Shown here: positions 1 to 9,662 of the stretch, in pieces
Position numbering within the stretch: the first letter of the stretch is position 1
Layout: each line of letters opens with the position of its first letter
Assembly: GCF_000423485.1 (NCBI RefSeq)
Contig: NZ_AUIB01000008.1
Location: 27,753-91,752, forward strand
Reading direction: 5' to 3'
Origin: Propionimicrobium lymphophilum DSM 4903
Lineage (GTDB): Bacteria; Actinomycetota; Actinomycetes; Propionibacteriales; Propionibacteriaceae
DNA: 64,000 nt
Made by a program: the position numbers and the translations under genes
Notes under the pieces: model-generated
The model's input: only the letters and a program-made list of their open reading frames with translations
Told to the model about the DNA's origin: nothing
Database searches by the model: none

Positions 1-245
1 ATGTCGTGATCGTCCTCGCTCCGGATGCCGCATGGGTTTGCGAATACCACCCGTGCGAAGTTCTCGAGCGCAAAACTGATGGCTCGGTGCGCGCCCGATT
101 CAAAGTGGCGAGCGACGCCTGGCTCACGTCGATTCTTTTGCGTCTTGGCGACGGCGCCCGCGTCGAAGACGAATCTCTAGCGAAGGATGCCGTGCACGCC
201 GCGCAACAAACACTGAAGATGTACGACCAGATCGAGAAACAATGA
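1..245 (+). CDS. pafC: PafC, WYL-domain DNA-damage regulator (3' end only)
   Basis: Only the last 80 or so codons are present; the reading frame enters from the left edge, so a GTG near base 6 is not a true start. The tail, with residues such as WVCEYHP and ARFKVASDAWL, resembles the C-terminal WCX region of WYL regulators. PafB and PafC form a transcriptional activator that, in mycobacteria, drives the LexA-independent DNA-damage response. The identification rests mainly on position: the stop overlaps the helY start (ATGA), and pafC upstream of helY is a conserved actinobacterial arrangement. A PafBC-type promoter is found at recA in this window, which supports a working PafBC. Confidence 0.7.
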   Translation, partial: VVIVLAPDAAWVCEYHPCEVLERKTDGSVRARFKVASDAWLTSILLRLGDGARVEDESLAKDAVHAAQQTLKMYDQIEKQ

Positions 246-2962
246 CTGACACTGAGATGCTGGCCGAGTTCTCGGCTGGCTACGGCTTTAAATTCGACGA
301 TTTCCAGATCAAGGCATGCCAGCGAGTCTTGGATGGCTCCGGCGTTTTGGTCGCAGCTCCCACAGGTTCGGGCAAAACAGTGGTTGGAGAATTTGGCTGC
401 TGGCTTGCTTTGCAGACCGGCAAAAAATGCTTCTACACCACACCGATTAAGGCGCTTAGCAACCAGAAATATCACGACTTGGTTGCCCGCTACGGAGCCG
501 ATTCGGTTGGCCTGCTCACCGGCGATCAGTCAGTTAACTCCGAGGCCGACGTCGTCGTCATGACTACCGAAGTGTTGCGAAACATGCTCTACGCGGGTTA
601 TCGTACGCTGCAGGGTCTTGGCTACGTGGTGATGGACGAGGTTCACTACCTGGCCGATCGATTCCGCGGCGCCGTCTGGGAAGAGGTTATTCTTGGCCTG
701 GCGCCAGACGTCGACCTGATCTGCCTATCCGCCACGGTCAGCAACGCGGAGGAATTCGGCGAGTGGCTAGACGAGGTGCGAGGAGACGTCGCGGTTGTCG
801 TCAGCGAAAAACGCCCAGTTGATTTAGCCCAGCACATGCTGGTCAACGAACAAGTGATCGACCTGTTCGTTAATGGCAAGGTGAATCAGAAGCTGCTCAA
901 GCTGGAGCGCGGCGAAGCCAGAAACCAACGCGACGATTCCAGGAGGCCCAGAGGGCGCTCGGGTAAGGGCAAGCGCAACGTCAGCTTTGGTTCCGGAAGG
1001 TACGGCGGTGCAGCCGCTAGCCGCTATCGCGATCGCGGCGACGATAGAAGAAAAACCCTCCGGCCGTCTAGGGGACAGATGGTTCGGGGCTTGGCGAAAG
1101 AGAACCTGCTGCCCGCGATCGTTTTCGTGTTCAGCCGTGCTGGATGCGATGGCGCGGTTCAGCAACTACTTGGCACCAACATCGTGCTGACGAATTCAGC
1201 AGAGCGCTCCGAGCTAATGCGGATCGCTGAAAAGTACTCCGCACAGTTGACCTACGATGACAAGCTGGCGCTTGGTTGGGACAATTTCATCGAGGCTCTT
1301 GGGCGCGGTATCGCGGCTCACCACGCAGGATTGCTGCCGGCATTCAAGGCGATCATCGAGGAGGGCTTCACCAGGGGCCTGATCAAGGTGGTATTCGCAA
1401 CCGAAACCCTAGCGTTGGGAATCAACATGCCTGCCAGGACCGTCCTCATTGAACGGCTGGTGAAATACAACGGTGAGGCGCACGTCGACATCACGCCCGG
1501 CGAATACACCCAGCTAACTGGACGTGCGGGCAGACGGGGGATCGACACCGAGGGACATGCAGTCGTCGCATGGCAGCCTGGCATCGATCCGCGTGCTGTC
1601 GCTGGCCTGGCGTCGAAGCGAACCTACCCGCTTCGTTCCAGCTTCACTCCCAACTACAACATGGCCGTTAACTTGGTCGGGACTATAGGTAGAGACCGAG
1701 CGCGAGCACTTCTGGAGCAGAGCTTTGCCCAGTTCCAGGCAGATCGAAAGGTAGTGAAGGCAGCCAGACTGCACGCCACCGAAGCTAACCGGGCCAAAGA
1801 GCTTTGGGAACAAGCCACTTGTTCTAAAGGTGACTTCCGCGAATACGCGAACCTTCGTGTGCAGATCAGCCAGCTCGAAAATGAGGTTGCGAAGCTGCGT
1901 AAGGGCGACAAGCGTGCCGAGGTGTTGGACTTCCTCTTCGGACTGGAGCCTGGAGACGTCATCTGGGTTCCTGCAGGCAAACACAAGGGTTGGGCTGCGG
2001 TCGCCGATCCTGGACGTCCGCCAGTGCCACATCCACTGGTGATGACGCAGAAGCACATTGCTTTGAGGCTGACCGACGGTGACTTTCCAGTTCCGGGTGT
2101 TGTGCGCTCAAGGGTTCGGGTGCCGAAGAAGTTCGACCAACGCTCGGCAGCCGACAGGAAGGCGTTCGCGAGATCGCTTGATGCTCGGCTAGAGACTATC
2201 GACCGGACTCCACCTCCGGCATCGAAGCCAGGCAGAGATAAGCAGCTTGCGGCCGAGATAGACGAGATGCGCGCCCAGCTCCGAGAGCACCGTTGCCATT
2301 CTTGTCCAGATCGGGAGGCCCATGCGCGCAGCGCAGAGCAGGCTATTCGTATCGAGCGCAAGGTTGCTCCTAAGCCGAAGAGCCGAAATTCTATTTCCGC
2401 ACAGTTCGATCGAATTTGCCTAGTGCTTGACTCTCTCGGTTATCTAGACGGCGATGTGGTTACCGACGACGGAAAGATGCTGCAGCGCATCTATTCCGAA
2501 CTAGATCTTGTTGTTGCAGAGTGCGTGCGGCAGAACGTCTTTGTTGATCTTGACGTGCCCTCCTTGGCGGCAGTGCTTTCGACCCTCGTTTATGAGGCTC
2601 GACGCGCTGATTCGGGCAGGTTCTTCTCTATGCCAGACCGCGATTCCGAGGCCGTGCAGACGCAGGTTCGTCGAATCTGGCGAGACATCAACAAGGTTGA
2701 GCGCGACGCGAGAGTGGAGCGTAGCCGTTCGCCAGAGATCGGGTTCGCTGAGCTGGCCTATCGATGGGCTGCTGGCGAAGGGCTTGCCGACTTGCTGGAT
2801 GACTCCGACATGCCTGCCGGCGACTTCGTGCGCTGGGTGCGTCAGGTTATCGATCTAGCAAGCCAGCTATCAAACGCTCCTGGAGCGCAACCGATTCGGG
2901 AAACCTGCCGGGGTGTGGTCAACTCCATGCGTCGTGACATAGTCGACTTCGGCGCCGAATAG
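242..2962 (+). CDS. helY: HelY, Ski2/Mtr4-like DEVH-box RNA helicase
   Basis: A 906-residue superfamily 2 helicase. Walker A (APTGSGKT) is at residues 39-46, the Walker B/DEVH box at 132-135 and the SAT motif at 163-165. Motif VI (QLTGRAGRRG) lies near 423-432. A basic Arg/Gly-rich insert follows around residues 225-275, and the C-terminal third has the DSHCT-type helical region typical of Ski2-like proteins. The family unwinds structured RNA and is thought to assist RNA turnover or ribosome work in actinobacteria; its exact substrate is not settled. It is translationally coupled to pafC through a 4-base overlap. Length is normal for actinobacterial HelY. Confidence 0.9.
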   Translation: MTDTEMLAEFSAGYGFKFDDFQIKACQRVLDGSGVLVAAPTGSGKTVVGEFGCWLALQTGKKCFYTTPIKALSNQKYHDLVARYGADSVGLLTGDQSVNSEADVVVMTTEVLRNMLYAGYRTLQGLGYVVMDEVHYLADRFRGAVWEEVILGLAPDVDLICLSATVSNAEEFGEWLDEVRGDVAVVVSEKRPVDLAQHMLVNEQVIDLFVNGKVNQKLLKLERGEARNQRDDSRRPRGRSGKGKRNVSFGSGRYGGAAASRYRDRGDDRRKTLRPSRGQMVRGLAKENLLPAIVFVFSRAGCDGAVQQLLGTNIVLTNSAERSELMRIAEKYSAQLTYDDKLALGWDNFIEALGRGIAAHHAGLLPAFKAIIEEGFTRGLIKVVFATETLALGINMPARTVLIERLVKYNGEAHVDITPGEYTQLTGRAGRRGIDTEGHAVVAWQPGIDPRAVAGLASKRTYPLRSSFTPNYNMAVNLVGTIGRDRARALLEQSFAQFQADRKVVKAARLHATEANRAKELWEQATCSKGDFREYANLRVQISQLENEVAKLRKGDKRAEVLDFLFGLEPGDVIWVPAGKHKGWAAVADPGRPPVPHPLVMTQKHIALRLTDGDFPVPGVVRSRVRVPKKFDQRSAADRKAFARSLDARLETIDRTPPPASKPGRDKQLAAEIDEMRAQLREHRCHSCPDREAHARSAEQAIRIERKVAPKPKSRNSISAQFDRICLVLDSLGYLDGDVVTDDGKMLQRIYSELDLVVAECVRQNVFVDLDVPSLAAVLSTLVYEARRADSGRFFSMPDRDSEAVQTQVRRIWRDINKVERDARVERSRSPEIGFAELAYRWAAGEGLADLLDDSDMPAGDFVRWVRQVIDLASQLSNAPGAQPIRETCRGVVNSMRRDIVDFGAE

Positions 2963-3014
2963 TTCCTTTGGACGAAACCTGGAAAACTCTTGTTGGGCAG
3001 TTAAGCTTTAGCTC

Positions 3015-3779
3015 ATGAGTTTAGCTATCCGTGTCATTCCGTGCCTCGACGTCAACGCCGGACGTGTGGTCAAAGGCGTCAACTTTGAGAACCTGCGGGA
3101 CGCCGGCGATCCGGTTGAACTGGCAGCACGCTACAACGAGCAAGGCGCCGACGAGCTGACTTTCCTAGACATTTCCGCGACCAACGAGGGCAGGGCGACG
3201 ACCCGCGACATGGTGCGTAGGTGCGCCGAGACCGTCTTCATTCCGCTAACCGTAGGCGGAGGGGTGCGCTCGGTTGAGGACGTCGATGATCTGCTGCGTT
3301 GTGGAGCCGACAAGGTCGGCATCAACACGGCAGCGATCGCTAATCCGCAGCTGCTAACGGACGTAAGCAATAGGTTCGGTAAGCAGGTCGTCGTGCTCAG
3401 TCTTGATGCCCGTCGCCAGGACGATCAGCCTTCCGGCTTTGGCGTCACCACTCACGGTGGCAAGCGCCCGGCGAATTTGGACGCAATCGAGTGGGCCAAG
3501 GAAGCACAAGACAGGGGAGTTGGCGAGATCCTGTTGACATCAATGGATGCCGACGGCACGACTAGCGGTTTCGACATCGAGATGATCAAGGCAGTACGCG
3601 AGGTCGTCGACGTCCCGATCATCGCTTCGGGCGGAGCAGGCACGGTTCAGCATTTCATCGATGCCGCAAAGGCCGGCGCAGATGCGCTTTTGGCGGCATC
3701 AGTTTTCCATTACGAAACCATTACGATTGCCGAAGTCAAACAGGGTTTGGCAAACGCTGGGATAGAAGTAAGAAAATAA
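3015..3779 (+). CDS. hisF: Imidazole glycerol phosphate synthase subunit HisF
   Basis: A 254-residue (beta/alpha)8-barrel cyclase subunit. It uses ammonia from HisH to turn PRFAR into imidazole glycerol phosphate and AICAR in histidine synthesis. The N-terminal RVIPCLDV and the mid-protein LSLDAR carry the two catalytic aspartates of the family, and the C-terminal phosphate-binding loop IIASGGAG is present. The start is the ATG at 3015: a -10 box TAAGCT (3002-3007) ends 7 bases before it and there is no Shine-Dalgarno, so the mRNA is probably leaderless. No other his gene is in the window, so HisF works with partners encoded elsewhere. Confidence 0.95.
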   Translation: MSLAIRVIPCLDVNAGRVVKGVNFENLRDAGDPVELAARYNEQGADELTFLDISATNEGRATTRDMVRRCAETVFIPLTVGGGVRSVEDVDDLLRCGADKVGINTAAIANPQLLTDVSNRFGKQVVVLSLDARRQDDQPSGFGVTTHGGKRPANLDAIEWAKEAQDRGVGEILLTSMDADGTTSGFDIEMIKAVREVVDVPIIASGGAGTVQHFIDAAKAGADALLAASVFHYETITIAEVKQGLANAGIEVRK

Positions 3780-3802
3780 CCTTATCCACCATTTGAGACG
3801 CA

Positions 3803-3840
3803 TTGTGAAACGGTAAAACTTGCCGATATATTTTCATTCA
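3803..3840 (+). promoter_or_regulatory. Promoter of the ilvBNC leader
   Basis: TTGTGA (3803-3808) and TATATT (3827-3832) are separated by 18 bases. The expected transcription start falls at about 3839-3840, directly on the ATG of the leader peptide, which would therefore be translated from a leaderless RNA. Confidence 0.6.
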
Positions 3841-3869
3841 TGCGTAGCAACGAGCTAGTAATCGTTTAG
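3840..3869 (+). CDS. ilv leader peptide MRSNELVIV
   Basis: A nine-codon open frame, ATG to TAG, reading MRSNELVIV. Its last four sense codons are Leu-Val-Ile-Val, all products of the pathway it precedes. No Shine-Dalgarno is visible; the ATG sits at the predicted transcription start. The stop codon overlaps the 5' arm of a 9-bp inverted repeat whose 3' arm lies just before an intrinsic terminator. This is the arrangement of ribosome-mediated attenuation: stalling at Leu/Val/Ile codons when charged tRNAs are scarce should change RNA folding and allow read-through into ilvB. Mechanism is inferred from the layout and from known branched-chain leader peptides. Confidence 0.75.
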   Translation: MRSNELVIV

Positions 3870-3930
3870 CGCTTCTCGGCAGAATCTTGCCGGCCGGTTG
3901 GTCTGCAAGGTAGTGAAGCTCAGAAGCGCT
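3868..3930 (+). promoter_or_regulatory. ilvB attenuator: inverted repeat closing the leader RNA
   Basis: AGCGCTTCT (3868-3876) and AGAAGCGCT (3922-3930) are perfect 9-bp complements. The 5' arm overlaps the leader-peptide stop codon and the 3' arm abuts the terminator stem. A ribosome at the stop would cover the 5' arm. The exact pairing switch between terminating and permissive folds cannot be settled by eye. Confidence 0.6.
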
Positions 3931-3965
3931 CCCTCGAATGCCCAAAGGCATCGAGGGTTTTTTAT
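3931..3965 (+). terminator. Intrinsic terminator in the ilvB leader (attenuator)
   Basis: CCCTCGA-A-TGCC pairs with GGCATCGAGGG across a short CAAA loop, with one bulged A, followed by TTTTTTATT. It lies 39 bases upstream of the ilvB ATG, so it must be conditionally bypassed for the operon to be expressed. Confidence 0.8.
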
Positions 3966-4003
3966 TATCTAGCGGTTGCGCGTCGAAAATATGGAGGAGC
4001 AAG

Positions 4004-5752
4004 ATGGCAGACCAGTCCGAAAAGCAGCTACCGATGCTGACAGGCGCCCAGGCGCTTATTACTTCTTTGGAAAAAGTAGGCGTAGAAGTAGTTTTCGGTC
4101 TTCCCGGTGGCGCCGCGCTGCCTATTTACGATGCGCTATACGAATCCTCTCTTAAGCAGGTTTTGGTTCGTCATGAACAAGGTGCGGGCCACGCTGCAGA
4201 GGGCTACGCTTTGGCTACTGGACGCGTAGGCGTCGCAATCCTGACCAGTGGCCCAGGCGCCACCAACGGTGTCACAGCGCTGGCCGATGCATACATGGAT
4301 TCGGTGCCTTTGGTCATGATCACCGGTCAGGTTTCCTCCGAGTCAATCGGCACCGACGCCTTCCAAGAGGCCGATATCAGGGGCATTACGATGCCGATCA
4401 CGAAACACAACTTTTTGGTTAAAGACGCGCGCAACGTTCCGGAGATCATCAAGGCTGCATTCCACATCGCCTCCACTGGGCGTCCCGGCCCCGTTCTGGT
4501 AGATATCACTAAGAATGCGCAGAACGACACCGTGCCATTCGACTTCACCGACGAGGTGAAGCTGCCCGGATATAAGCCGACGGTTCGTCCGCACAACCGC
4601 CAGGTTGAGGCCGCAGCGGACCTCATCTGTGAGTCCGTCAAGCCCGTTTTATACGTCGGTGGCGGCGTGGTTCGCGCTCGTGCTTGGCAGGAGCTGAAGG
4701 ACTTGGCTGAGCTAGCCGGTATTCCGGTGGTTACCACGCTTCCTGCGCGCGGCGTTTTCCCCGACGATCACCCGCTGTGCCTGGGTATGCCTGGCATGCA
4801 TGGCACAATTCAAGCCGTCGGAGCTATGCAGCGCTCGGACCTTCTGATTGCTGTTGGCACCAGGTTCGATGATCGCGTCACCGGCGCGTTGGACACGTTC
4901 GCTCCGAACGCGAAAATCATTCACGCCGATATCGACCCAGCCGAGATCGGTAAGAACCGTGCCGTCGATGTCCCGGTCGTGGGCGACGCAAAGATGTTCC
5001 TCGGGCAGCTGCTCGACGAAATGCGACACAAGCGGATCCCCGATTACTCGGAGTGGACCGCCAAACTGCAGGTCATGAAGAAGCGCTACCCGCTGTCATG
5101 GGAGGCCGGTGACGAAGGTGGGACCGGCCTGAGCCCGCAACAGGTGATTAAACGGATCGGCGAGATTTCCGGACCGGATTCAATCTTCGTCACCGGAGTT
5201 GGCCAGCACCAGATGTGGTCGGCCCACTTCCTGCCGTTCAAAAAGCCTGCACAGTGGATGACGAGCGCGGGTCTGGGCACAATGGGCTACTGCGTTCCGG
5301 CAGCCATGGGAGCGAAGGTGGGACAGCCGGACAAGGTCGTGTGGGGCATTGACGGTGATGGCAGCTTCCAGATGACCAACCAGGAACTCGTTACCTGTGC
5401 TTTGAACGGGATTCCGATCAAGATCGCGATCATCAACAACAATACGCTCGGCATGGTGCGGCAGTGGCAGACACTGTTCTACAACCAGCACTATTCGAAC
5501 ACCGACATCAGGACCGATTCGCTGCCGAACTTCCCGATGCTCGCGCAAGCGATGGGTTGCGCGGGTCTGAGGGCAACCTCTGTAGAGGAAGTCGACGAGG
5601 TGATCAACAAGGCGATGGAGATCAACGATCGTCCGGTAGTCGTCGAGTTTGTCTGCAAGAAGGACTCGATGGTTTGGCCGATGGTTGCCGCAGGCACGAG
5701 TAACGACGAGATCAAGGTGGCCCGCGAAATGGCGCCAGATTGGGAGGACTAA
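4004..5752 (+). CDS. ilvB: Acetolactate synthase large subunit
   Basis: A 582-residue thiamine diphosphate enzyme. It condenses two pyruvates to acetolactate (valine, leucine) or pyruvate with 2-ketobutyrate to acetohydroxybutyrate (isoleucine). The N-terminal PYR domain carries VVFGLPGG and [14 protein letters not shown], which includes the catalytic glutamate. The C-terminal domain has the GDGSF...NNN thiamine/metal-binding motif. I chose the ATG at 4004 because GGAGGA precedes it; an in-frame upstream start at 3938 would lie inside the terminator stem. The stop overlaps the ilvN start (TAATG), so the subunits are translationally coupled. Control is by the leader-peptide attenuator just upstream. 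Confidence 0.95.
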   Translation: MADQSEKQLPMLTGAQALITSLEKVGVEVVFGLPGGAALPIYDALYESSLKQVLVRHEQGAGHAAEGYALATGRVGVAILTSGPGATNGVTALADAYMDSVPLVMITGQVSSESIGTDAFQEADIRGITMPITKHNFLVKDARNVPEIIKAAFHIASTGRPGPVLVDITKNAQNDTVPFDFTDEVKLPGYKPTVRPHNRQVEAAADLICESVKPVLYVGGGVVRARAWQELKDLAELAGIPVVTTLPARGVFPDDHPLCLGMPGMHGTIQAVGAMQRSDLLIAVGTRFDDRVTGALDTFAPNAKIIHADIDPAEIGKNRAVDVPVVGDAKMFLGQLLDEMRHKRIPDYSEWTAKLQVMKKRYPLSWEAGDEGGTGLSPQQVIKRIGEISGPDSIFVTGVGQHQMWSAHFLPFKKPAQWMTSAGLGTMGYCVPAAMGAKVGQPDKVVWGIDGDGSFQMTNQELVTCALNGIPIKIAIINNNTLGMVRQWQTLFYNQHYSNTDIRTDSLPNFPMLAQAMGCAGLRATSVEEVDEVINKAMEINDRPVVVEFVCKKDSMVWPMVAAGTSNDEIKVAREMAPDWED

Positions 5753-6261
5753 TGACCACGCACACACTTAGCGTTTTGGTGCAAGATCACCCAGGTGTTT
5801 TGACGAGGGTCGCTTCTCTTTTCAGCAGGCGCGGGTTCAACATCGAATCCCTGGCGGTCGGGCCGACAGAAAAAGAAGGGGTTTCGCGAATGACGCTGGT
5901 CACGGTTGTCGACGACGAAAGGTTCGTCGAGCAGCTCGTGAAACAGCTGAACAAGCTCGTGGAAGTCTTGAAAGTTTTAGAGCTTCCGGAGTCCTCCGTG
6001 TGTCGCGAAATGATCCTGGTGAAGGTGCGCTGCGATAACACCAATCGCAGCTCCGTCATCGACGTGGTTAGCCTGTTTAGGGGCAAAGCAGTTGACGTTG
6101 GACTGACCTCAGTGACTATCGAAGCCACTGGAAGTCACGACAAACTAGAGGCGTTGCTGACCATGCTTGAGCCTTACGGCGTCATCGAGCTGGTTAAATC
6201 CGGGCAGGTTGCGCTAGGTCGCGGCCAGAAATCAATCAATGAAAAACGGGCTCGCGCCTAG
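5752..6261 (+). CDS. ilvN: Acetolactate synthase small (regulatory) subunit
   Basis: A 169-residue protein with the N-terminal ACT domain ([17 protein letters not shown], then the [12 protein letters not shown] segment) and the C-terminal ALS small-subunit domain. It binds valine or other branched-chain amino acids and confers feedback inhibition on, and stimulates, the IlvB catalytic subunit. The ATG at 5752 overlaps the ilvB stop by one base; an upstream in-frame TTG would lie inside ilvB and is not needed. ilvC follows after 29 bases, so ilvBNC form one operon. Length is typical of the short bacterial IlvN/IlvH type. Confidence 0.93.
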   Translation: MTTHTLSVLVQDHPGVLTRVASLFSRRGFNIESLAVGPTEKEGVSRMTLVTVVDDERFVEQLVKQLNKLVEVLKVLELPESSVCREMILVKVRCDNTNRSSVIDVVSLFRGKAVDVGLTSVTIEATGSHDKLEALLTMLEPYGVIELVKSGQVALGRGQKSINEKRARA

Positions 6262-6290
6262 CGTGCTCGAAAAAAATAAGGAAGGCAAAA

Positions 6291-7319
6291 ATGGCTGAAA
6301 TTTACTACAACGACGACGCAGATTTGGCAGTAATCCAGGATCGTTCCGTCGCCGTCATCGGATATGGTTCTCAGGGCCACGCACACGCGCTCAACCTGCG
6401 CGATTCCGGTGTTGACGTTCGCGTCGGCCTGGCGGAGGGCTCCAAGTCTCGCGCCAAGGCCGAGGCCCAGGGTCTGCGCGTACTCAGCGTCGCTGATGCC
6501 GTTAAGGAAGCAGACGTCATCATGATCCTGGTTCCCGACCAGGTTCAGCGCAACGTCTACCGCGACGAGATCGCCCCGAACCTGAAGGACGGCGACGCGC
6601 TATTCTTCGCCCACGGCTTCAACATCCGTTACGGCTACATTCAGGCTCCTGAGGGCGTTGACGTCTGCATGGTTGCACCGAAGGGCCCGGGTCACATCGT
6701 TCGCCGCGAATACTCCGACGGCCGTGGCGTTCCGGTTCTGGTTTGCGTCGAGCAGGACGCTTCGGGCAAGGCCTGGGATCTGGCTAAGTCCTACGCGAAG
6801 GCGATCGGCGGCCTGCGCGCTGGTGGCATCAAGACCACCTTCGCGGAAGAGACCGAGACCGACCTGTTTGGCGAGCAGGCCGTGCTGTGTGGCGGCATGT
6901 CTCACTTGGTCCAGGCTGGCTTCGACACCCTGGTCGAGGCTGGCTACCAGCCCGAGATGGCCTACTTCGAGTGCCTGCACGAACTGAAGATGATCGTCGA
7001 CCTCATGATCGAGGGTGGCATCAGCAAGCAGCGCTGGTCCATCTCCGACACCGCTGAGTACGGCGATTACGTCTCTGGCCGTCGCGTCATCGATCAGCAC
7101 GTCAAGGACAATATGAAGGCTGTCCTGGACGACATCCAGAACGGCGCGTTCGCGAAGCGCTTCATCGACGACCAGGATGCTGGCGCTCCTGAGTTCAAGA
7201 GGCTGCGCGAGGAGGAGGCCGGTCACCAGATCGAGGCCACCGGTAAGGAACTGCGCAAGATGTTCAGCTGGATCGAGAACACCGACGACGACTACACCGA
7301 AGGCACCGCTGCACGCTAA
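6291..7319 (+). CDS. ilvC: Ketol-acid reductoisomerase (class I)
   Basis: A 342-residue enzyme that isomerises and reduces acetolactate or acetohydroxybutyrate with NADPH to the dihydroxy acid. The Rossmann motif GYGSQG is at residues 24-29. The C-terminal knotted domain has acidic metal ligands in the [12 protein letters not shown] and ECLHELK segments. The length marks the short class I form. A strong AAGGAAGG ribosome-binding site precedes the ATG. Third gene of ilvBNC, closed by a strong terminator at 7336-7371. The next step, dihydroxy-acid dehydratase (ilvD), is not in the window. Confidence 0.96.
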   Translation: MAEIYYNDDADLAVIQDRSVAVIGYGSQGHAHALNLRDSGVDVRVGLAEGSKSRAKAEAQGLRVLSVADAVKEADVIMILVPDQVQRNVYRDEIAPNLKDGDALFFAHGFNIRYGYIQAPEGVDVCMVAPKGPGHIVRREYSDGRGVPVLVCVEQDASGKAWDLAKSYAKAIGGLRAGGIKTTFAEETETDLFGEQAVLCGGMSHLVQAGFDTLVEAGYQPEMAYFECLHELKMIVDLMIEGGISKQRWSISDTAEYGDYVSGRRVIDQHVKDNMKAVLDDIQNGAFAKRFIDDQDAGAPEFKRLREEEAGHQIEATGKELRKMFSWIENTDDDYTEGTAAR

Positions 7320-7335
7320 CCGTTGCTAATCGGAT

Positions 7336-7371
7336 AACTGGCCTGGTCATTTTTGACCAGGCCAGTTTTTG
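7336..7371 (+). terminator. Terminator of ilvBNC
   Basis: AACTGGCCTGGTCA pairs with TGACCAGGCCAGTT around a short T-rich loop, followed by TTTTTG. A perfect stem directly after ilvC. Confidence 0.9.
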
Positions 7372-7390
7372 TTTCTGGAGAACAGCGTAA

Positions 7391-8173
7391 GTGCGAATGA
7401 TTGGTTACCTGCGAATTGTCGCTAATGTGGTTTCTGTGAACCGACCACTAGCGCTTTTATTCGCATTGTGCTGTGTCGTGTTTTGCGCATGTGGTTCAAT
7501 GACTGTTTCGCCGGGCAGCTATGGCCTTTCTCCGGTTGCGAAAACCACTCCCGGGAGCCCTAGCAGCGTTGAGCCTTCGGCTAGCCCACAGCCGACCTTT
7601 TCCACGAGCATGGATTCCAAGGGAATCGTGCACTCGGACGCCAAATCAACAGGATCGTTCCTGATCAATAAAAGCTCCGCGGATTCTGCCAGGGAAGGTA
7701 GAAAGATCGTCTATGCGGTCCGGGTGGAGGATAGCCTTGGTCTTGATCCCGAAGAGGTTGCTAAGAAGATCCAAGAGACTCTGGATGACGATAGGGGCTG
7801 GGCGCCGATCGATAAGGTTTCCTTCCGGCTCGTTCCCGATCCCGATGACGCCGAACTGATCGTGACTTTGGCCACTCCTGCTACTGTAAACGAGTTTTGC
7901 AGACCTTTGGACACTCAAAGCTGCTGGAGCTGCCGGGCGGGTGAGGCAGTTAACCTGAACGCAGATCGGTGGATGTACGGTACGACATCGTTTTCTGATC
8001 TGAGTATCGAGGAATATCGTTCCTACCTGGTCAACCACGAGATCGGTCACTACCTCGGTAGGGGGCACCTGAGCTGCCCGGGGCAGGGCATTCCGGCCCC
8101 GGTGATGCAGCAGCAGAGCATGTCGGTTGATGTTTGCAAGCCGAACGTGTGGCCTGCAAACGATCCCGATTAA
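7391..8173 (+). CDS. DUF3152 lipoprotein, predicted zinc protease fold
   Basis: A 260-residue exported protein. The N-terminus has a hydrophobic segment ending in a lipobox-like FCAC around residues 31-34, followed by a Ser/Pro/Thr-rich linker to about residue 75. The C-terminal domain fits DUF3152 and contains [13 protein letters not shown], the HExxHxxGxxH zinc motif of metzincin-like proteases. The family is actinobacterial and extracytoplasmic; its substrate is not known. GTG at 7391 has TGGAGAA about 10 bases upstream; a GTG at 7436 would give a more compact signal peptide and is an alternative. It ends convergent with leuB, the stops overlapping by 4 bases. Confidence 0.75.
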   Translation: MRMIGYLRIVANVVSVNRPLALLFALCCVVFCACGSMTVSPGSYGLSPVAKTTPGSPSSVEPSASPQPTFSTSMDSKGIVHSDAKSTGSFLINKSSADSAREGRKIVYAVRVEDSLGLDPEEVAKKIQETLDDDRGWAPIDKVSFRLVPDPDDAELIVTLATPATVNEFCRPLDTQSCWSCRAGEAVNLNADRWMYGTTSFSDLSIEEYRSYLVNHEIGHYLGRGHLSCPGQGIPAPVMQQQSMSVDVCKPNVWPANDPD

Positions 8174-9225
8174 ACCAGTTTTGCTACCTTGTCGCCGATC
8201 TGGGAGGTGGATAGAGATTCGTCTCCGCGGTTGGCCATGAACTCGCTGACGGCCGTTCTGATCCGTTCCGCATCTTGCGGTCGCTCCAGGTGATCCAGCA
8301 GCAGCGCCATCGAGCTGATCGCGGCGACCGGGTCGGCGATTCCCCTACCAGCGATGTCTGGGGCGGAGCCGTGCACGGGCTCAAACATAGAGGGGAATTC
8401 GCGCGACGAGTTGATGTTTGCCGAAGGAGCGAGCCCGATTCCGCCAGTGACGGCAGCCGCCTCGTCGGTGATGATATCACCAAAGAGGTTATCGGTGACT
8501 ATGACGTCAAAATCCTGAGGATTTGTGATCATCTTGATCGTGGCCGCGTCGATGTGCAGGTAGTCACGCTTCACCTGCGGGAATTCCTCGCCGATCTCGT
8601 TGAAGATTCGGTTCCAGAGCCCGCCCGCGTTCACCAGCACATTGTGCTTGTGCAGCAGGGTGACGTGGTTGGATCTGCGGGTGGACAGCTCGAAAGCGTA
8701 ACGAACAACTCGCTTCACCCCGTGAGCGGTGTTTACGCTTACCTCTGTGGCTACCTCCTGGTCGGTTCCAGCGCGAAGCTTGCCGCCGTTTCCGCAGTAG
8801 AGTCCCTCGGTTCCCTCGCGGACAACGACAAAGTCGATCGGCTCGCCGTTGGTCACCCATTCGGCCAGCGGGATCTGCTGGTTGGGGTAGACCTTGGAAG
8901 GACGAAGATTGACGTCCTGGTCTAGGGCAAACCGAAGCTTCAGCAGCAGCCCGCGCTCGAGCAAGCCGCTAGGGATGGTGGTCGAACCGGGGGCGGCGCC
9001 GACGGCACCGAAGATGATCGCATCAGTCTTCTTAAGCTCCTCCAGAGTGTCGTCGTTAAGTACCTCTTGGGTGGCAAGCCAGTGCTGAGCACCGAGGTCG
9101 AAATCGACAAATTCGAAAGTGTTTTCGCCCACCGTCGCCTTTAGTACCTTGAGTGCCTCGTCGACTACCTCCGGTCCGATTCCGTCGCCTCGGATAACTG
9201 CAATTCTCGCCTGCTTAGAAGTCAT
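8170..9225 (-). CDS. leuB: 3-isopropylmalate dehydrogenase
   Basis: A 351-residue NAD-dependent beta-decarboxylating dehydrogenase. It oxidises 3-isopropylmalate in leucine synthesis and, with CimA in the cell, very likely also 3-methylmalate to 2-ketobutyrate for isoleucine. The N-terminal [14 protein letters not shown], the [11 protein letters not shown] segment and the C-terminal [12 protein letters not shown] are family signatures. Start choice: TAAGCT (minus strand, 9238-9233) ends 7 bases before the ATG and no Shine-Dalgarno is seen, so translation is probably leaderless. It is transcribed alone and against its pathway neighbours ilvC and ilvE. Confidence 0.94.
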   Translation of the reverse strand: MTSKQARIAVIRGDGIGPEVVDEALKVLKATVGENTFEFVDFDLGAQHWLATQEVLNDDTLEELKKTDAIIFGAVGAAPGSTTIPSGLLERGLLLKLRFALDQDVNLRPSKVYPNQQIPLAEWVTNGEPIDFVVVREGTEGLYCGNGGKLRAGTDQEVATEVSVNTAHGVKRVVRYAFELSTRRSNHVTLLHKHNVLVNAGGLWNRIFNEIGEEFPQVKRDYLHIDAATIKMITNPQDFDVIVTDNLFGDIITDEAAAVTGGIGLAPSANINSSREFPSMFEPVHGSAPDIAGRGIADPVAAISSMALLLDHLERPQDAERIRTAVSEFMANRGDESLSTSQIGDKVAKLV

Positions 9226-9281
9226 GCCGGCTAGCTTAATGAAAGCTCAAGCGGTCAACTGTTTAGTCTCAGCAGACAGTT

Positions 9282-9566
9282 TTAATTGGCCTTATTGAGC
9301 CACTCGCGCACGCTCTTCCAGCTGGCGCAATCGGTGGTGTCGATTTCCAGGTTCTTGTACAGCGACGATCGTCCGGTCAGTGCGGAGATGCCCATGGAGC
9401 AGCCGAGAAGCGTGTTGATGATCCGCCTTAGGCCATGATGGGAGCCAGACCTCGTGAAGAAGATTGCGGACAGCAATCCGCGAAGTGCACGATCTGCCTG
9501 ACCAATGTTCTGGTCTAAGGGACGATCGATGAATACGTACTGGGGCTCCTTCTTTTTCCTGCCCAT
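9282..9566 (-). CDS. Small DUF2892-like (YgaP transmembrane domain) protein
   Basis: A 94-residue basic protein. From residue 19 it reads NIGQADRALRGLL, then a central segment LLGCSMGISALTGRSSLYKNL; the spacing of N-G-DR-R, LLG, LTG and LY matches DUF2892, the membrane domain of YgaP-like proteins. The central hydrophobic stretches are weak because a histidine/arginine-rich loop interrupts them. The function of stand-alone DUF2892 proteins is not known. It faces away from ilvE; GGAGT precedes its ATG. No operon partner. Moderately sure it is a real gene. Confidence 0.55.
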   Translation of the reverse strand: MGRKKKEPQYVFIDRPLDQNIGQADRALRGLLSAIFFTRSGSHHGLRRIINTLLGCSMGISALTGRSSLYKNLEIDTTDCASWKSVREWLNKAN

Positions 9567-9662
9567 GGTTACTCCTAATTAATGGTTCAGGTAAGTTACG
9601 TTTTCAAGTATATAAAAGGCCAAGCGTTTACTGATTGGACTATGAATTTCTCTGCTTCTTAA

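Noticed and set aside
3938..4003. In-frame upstream start for ilvB adding 22 residues
   Set aside because: It lies inside the attenuator terminator stem and has no ribosome-binding site; ATG 4004 has GGAGGA directly upstream and gives the normal N-terminus.
3780..4003. T-box riboswitch upstream of ilvB
   Set aside because: No T-box consensus sequence is seen, and the leader peptide plus inverted repeats explain the region.
7436..7447. GTG 7436 as start of the DUF3152 lipoprotein
   Set aside because: It would give a tidier signal peptide but has no ribosome-binding site; GTG 7391 has TGGAGAA. Kept as an alternative only.
9256..9281. Terminator for the DUF2892-like gene
   Set aside because: AACTGT and ACAGTT can pair across 13 bases, but the stem is short and no T-run follows on the minus strand.
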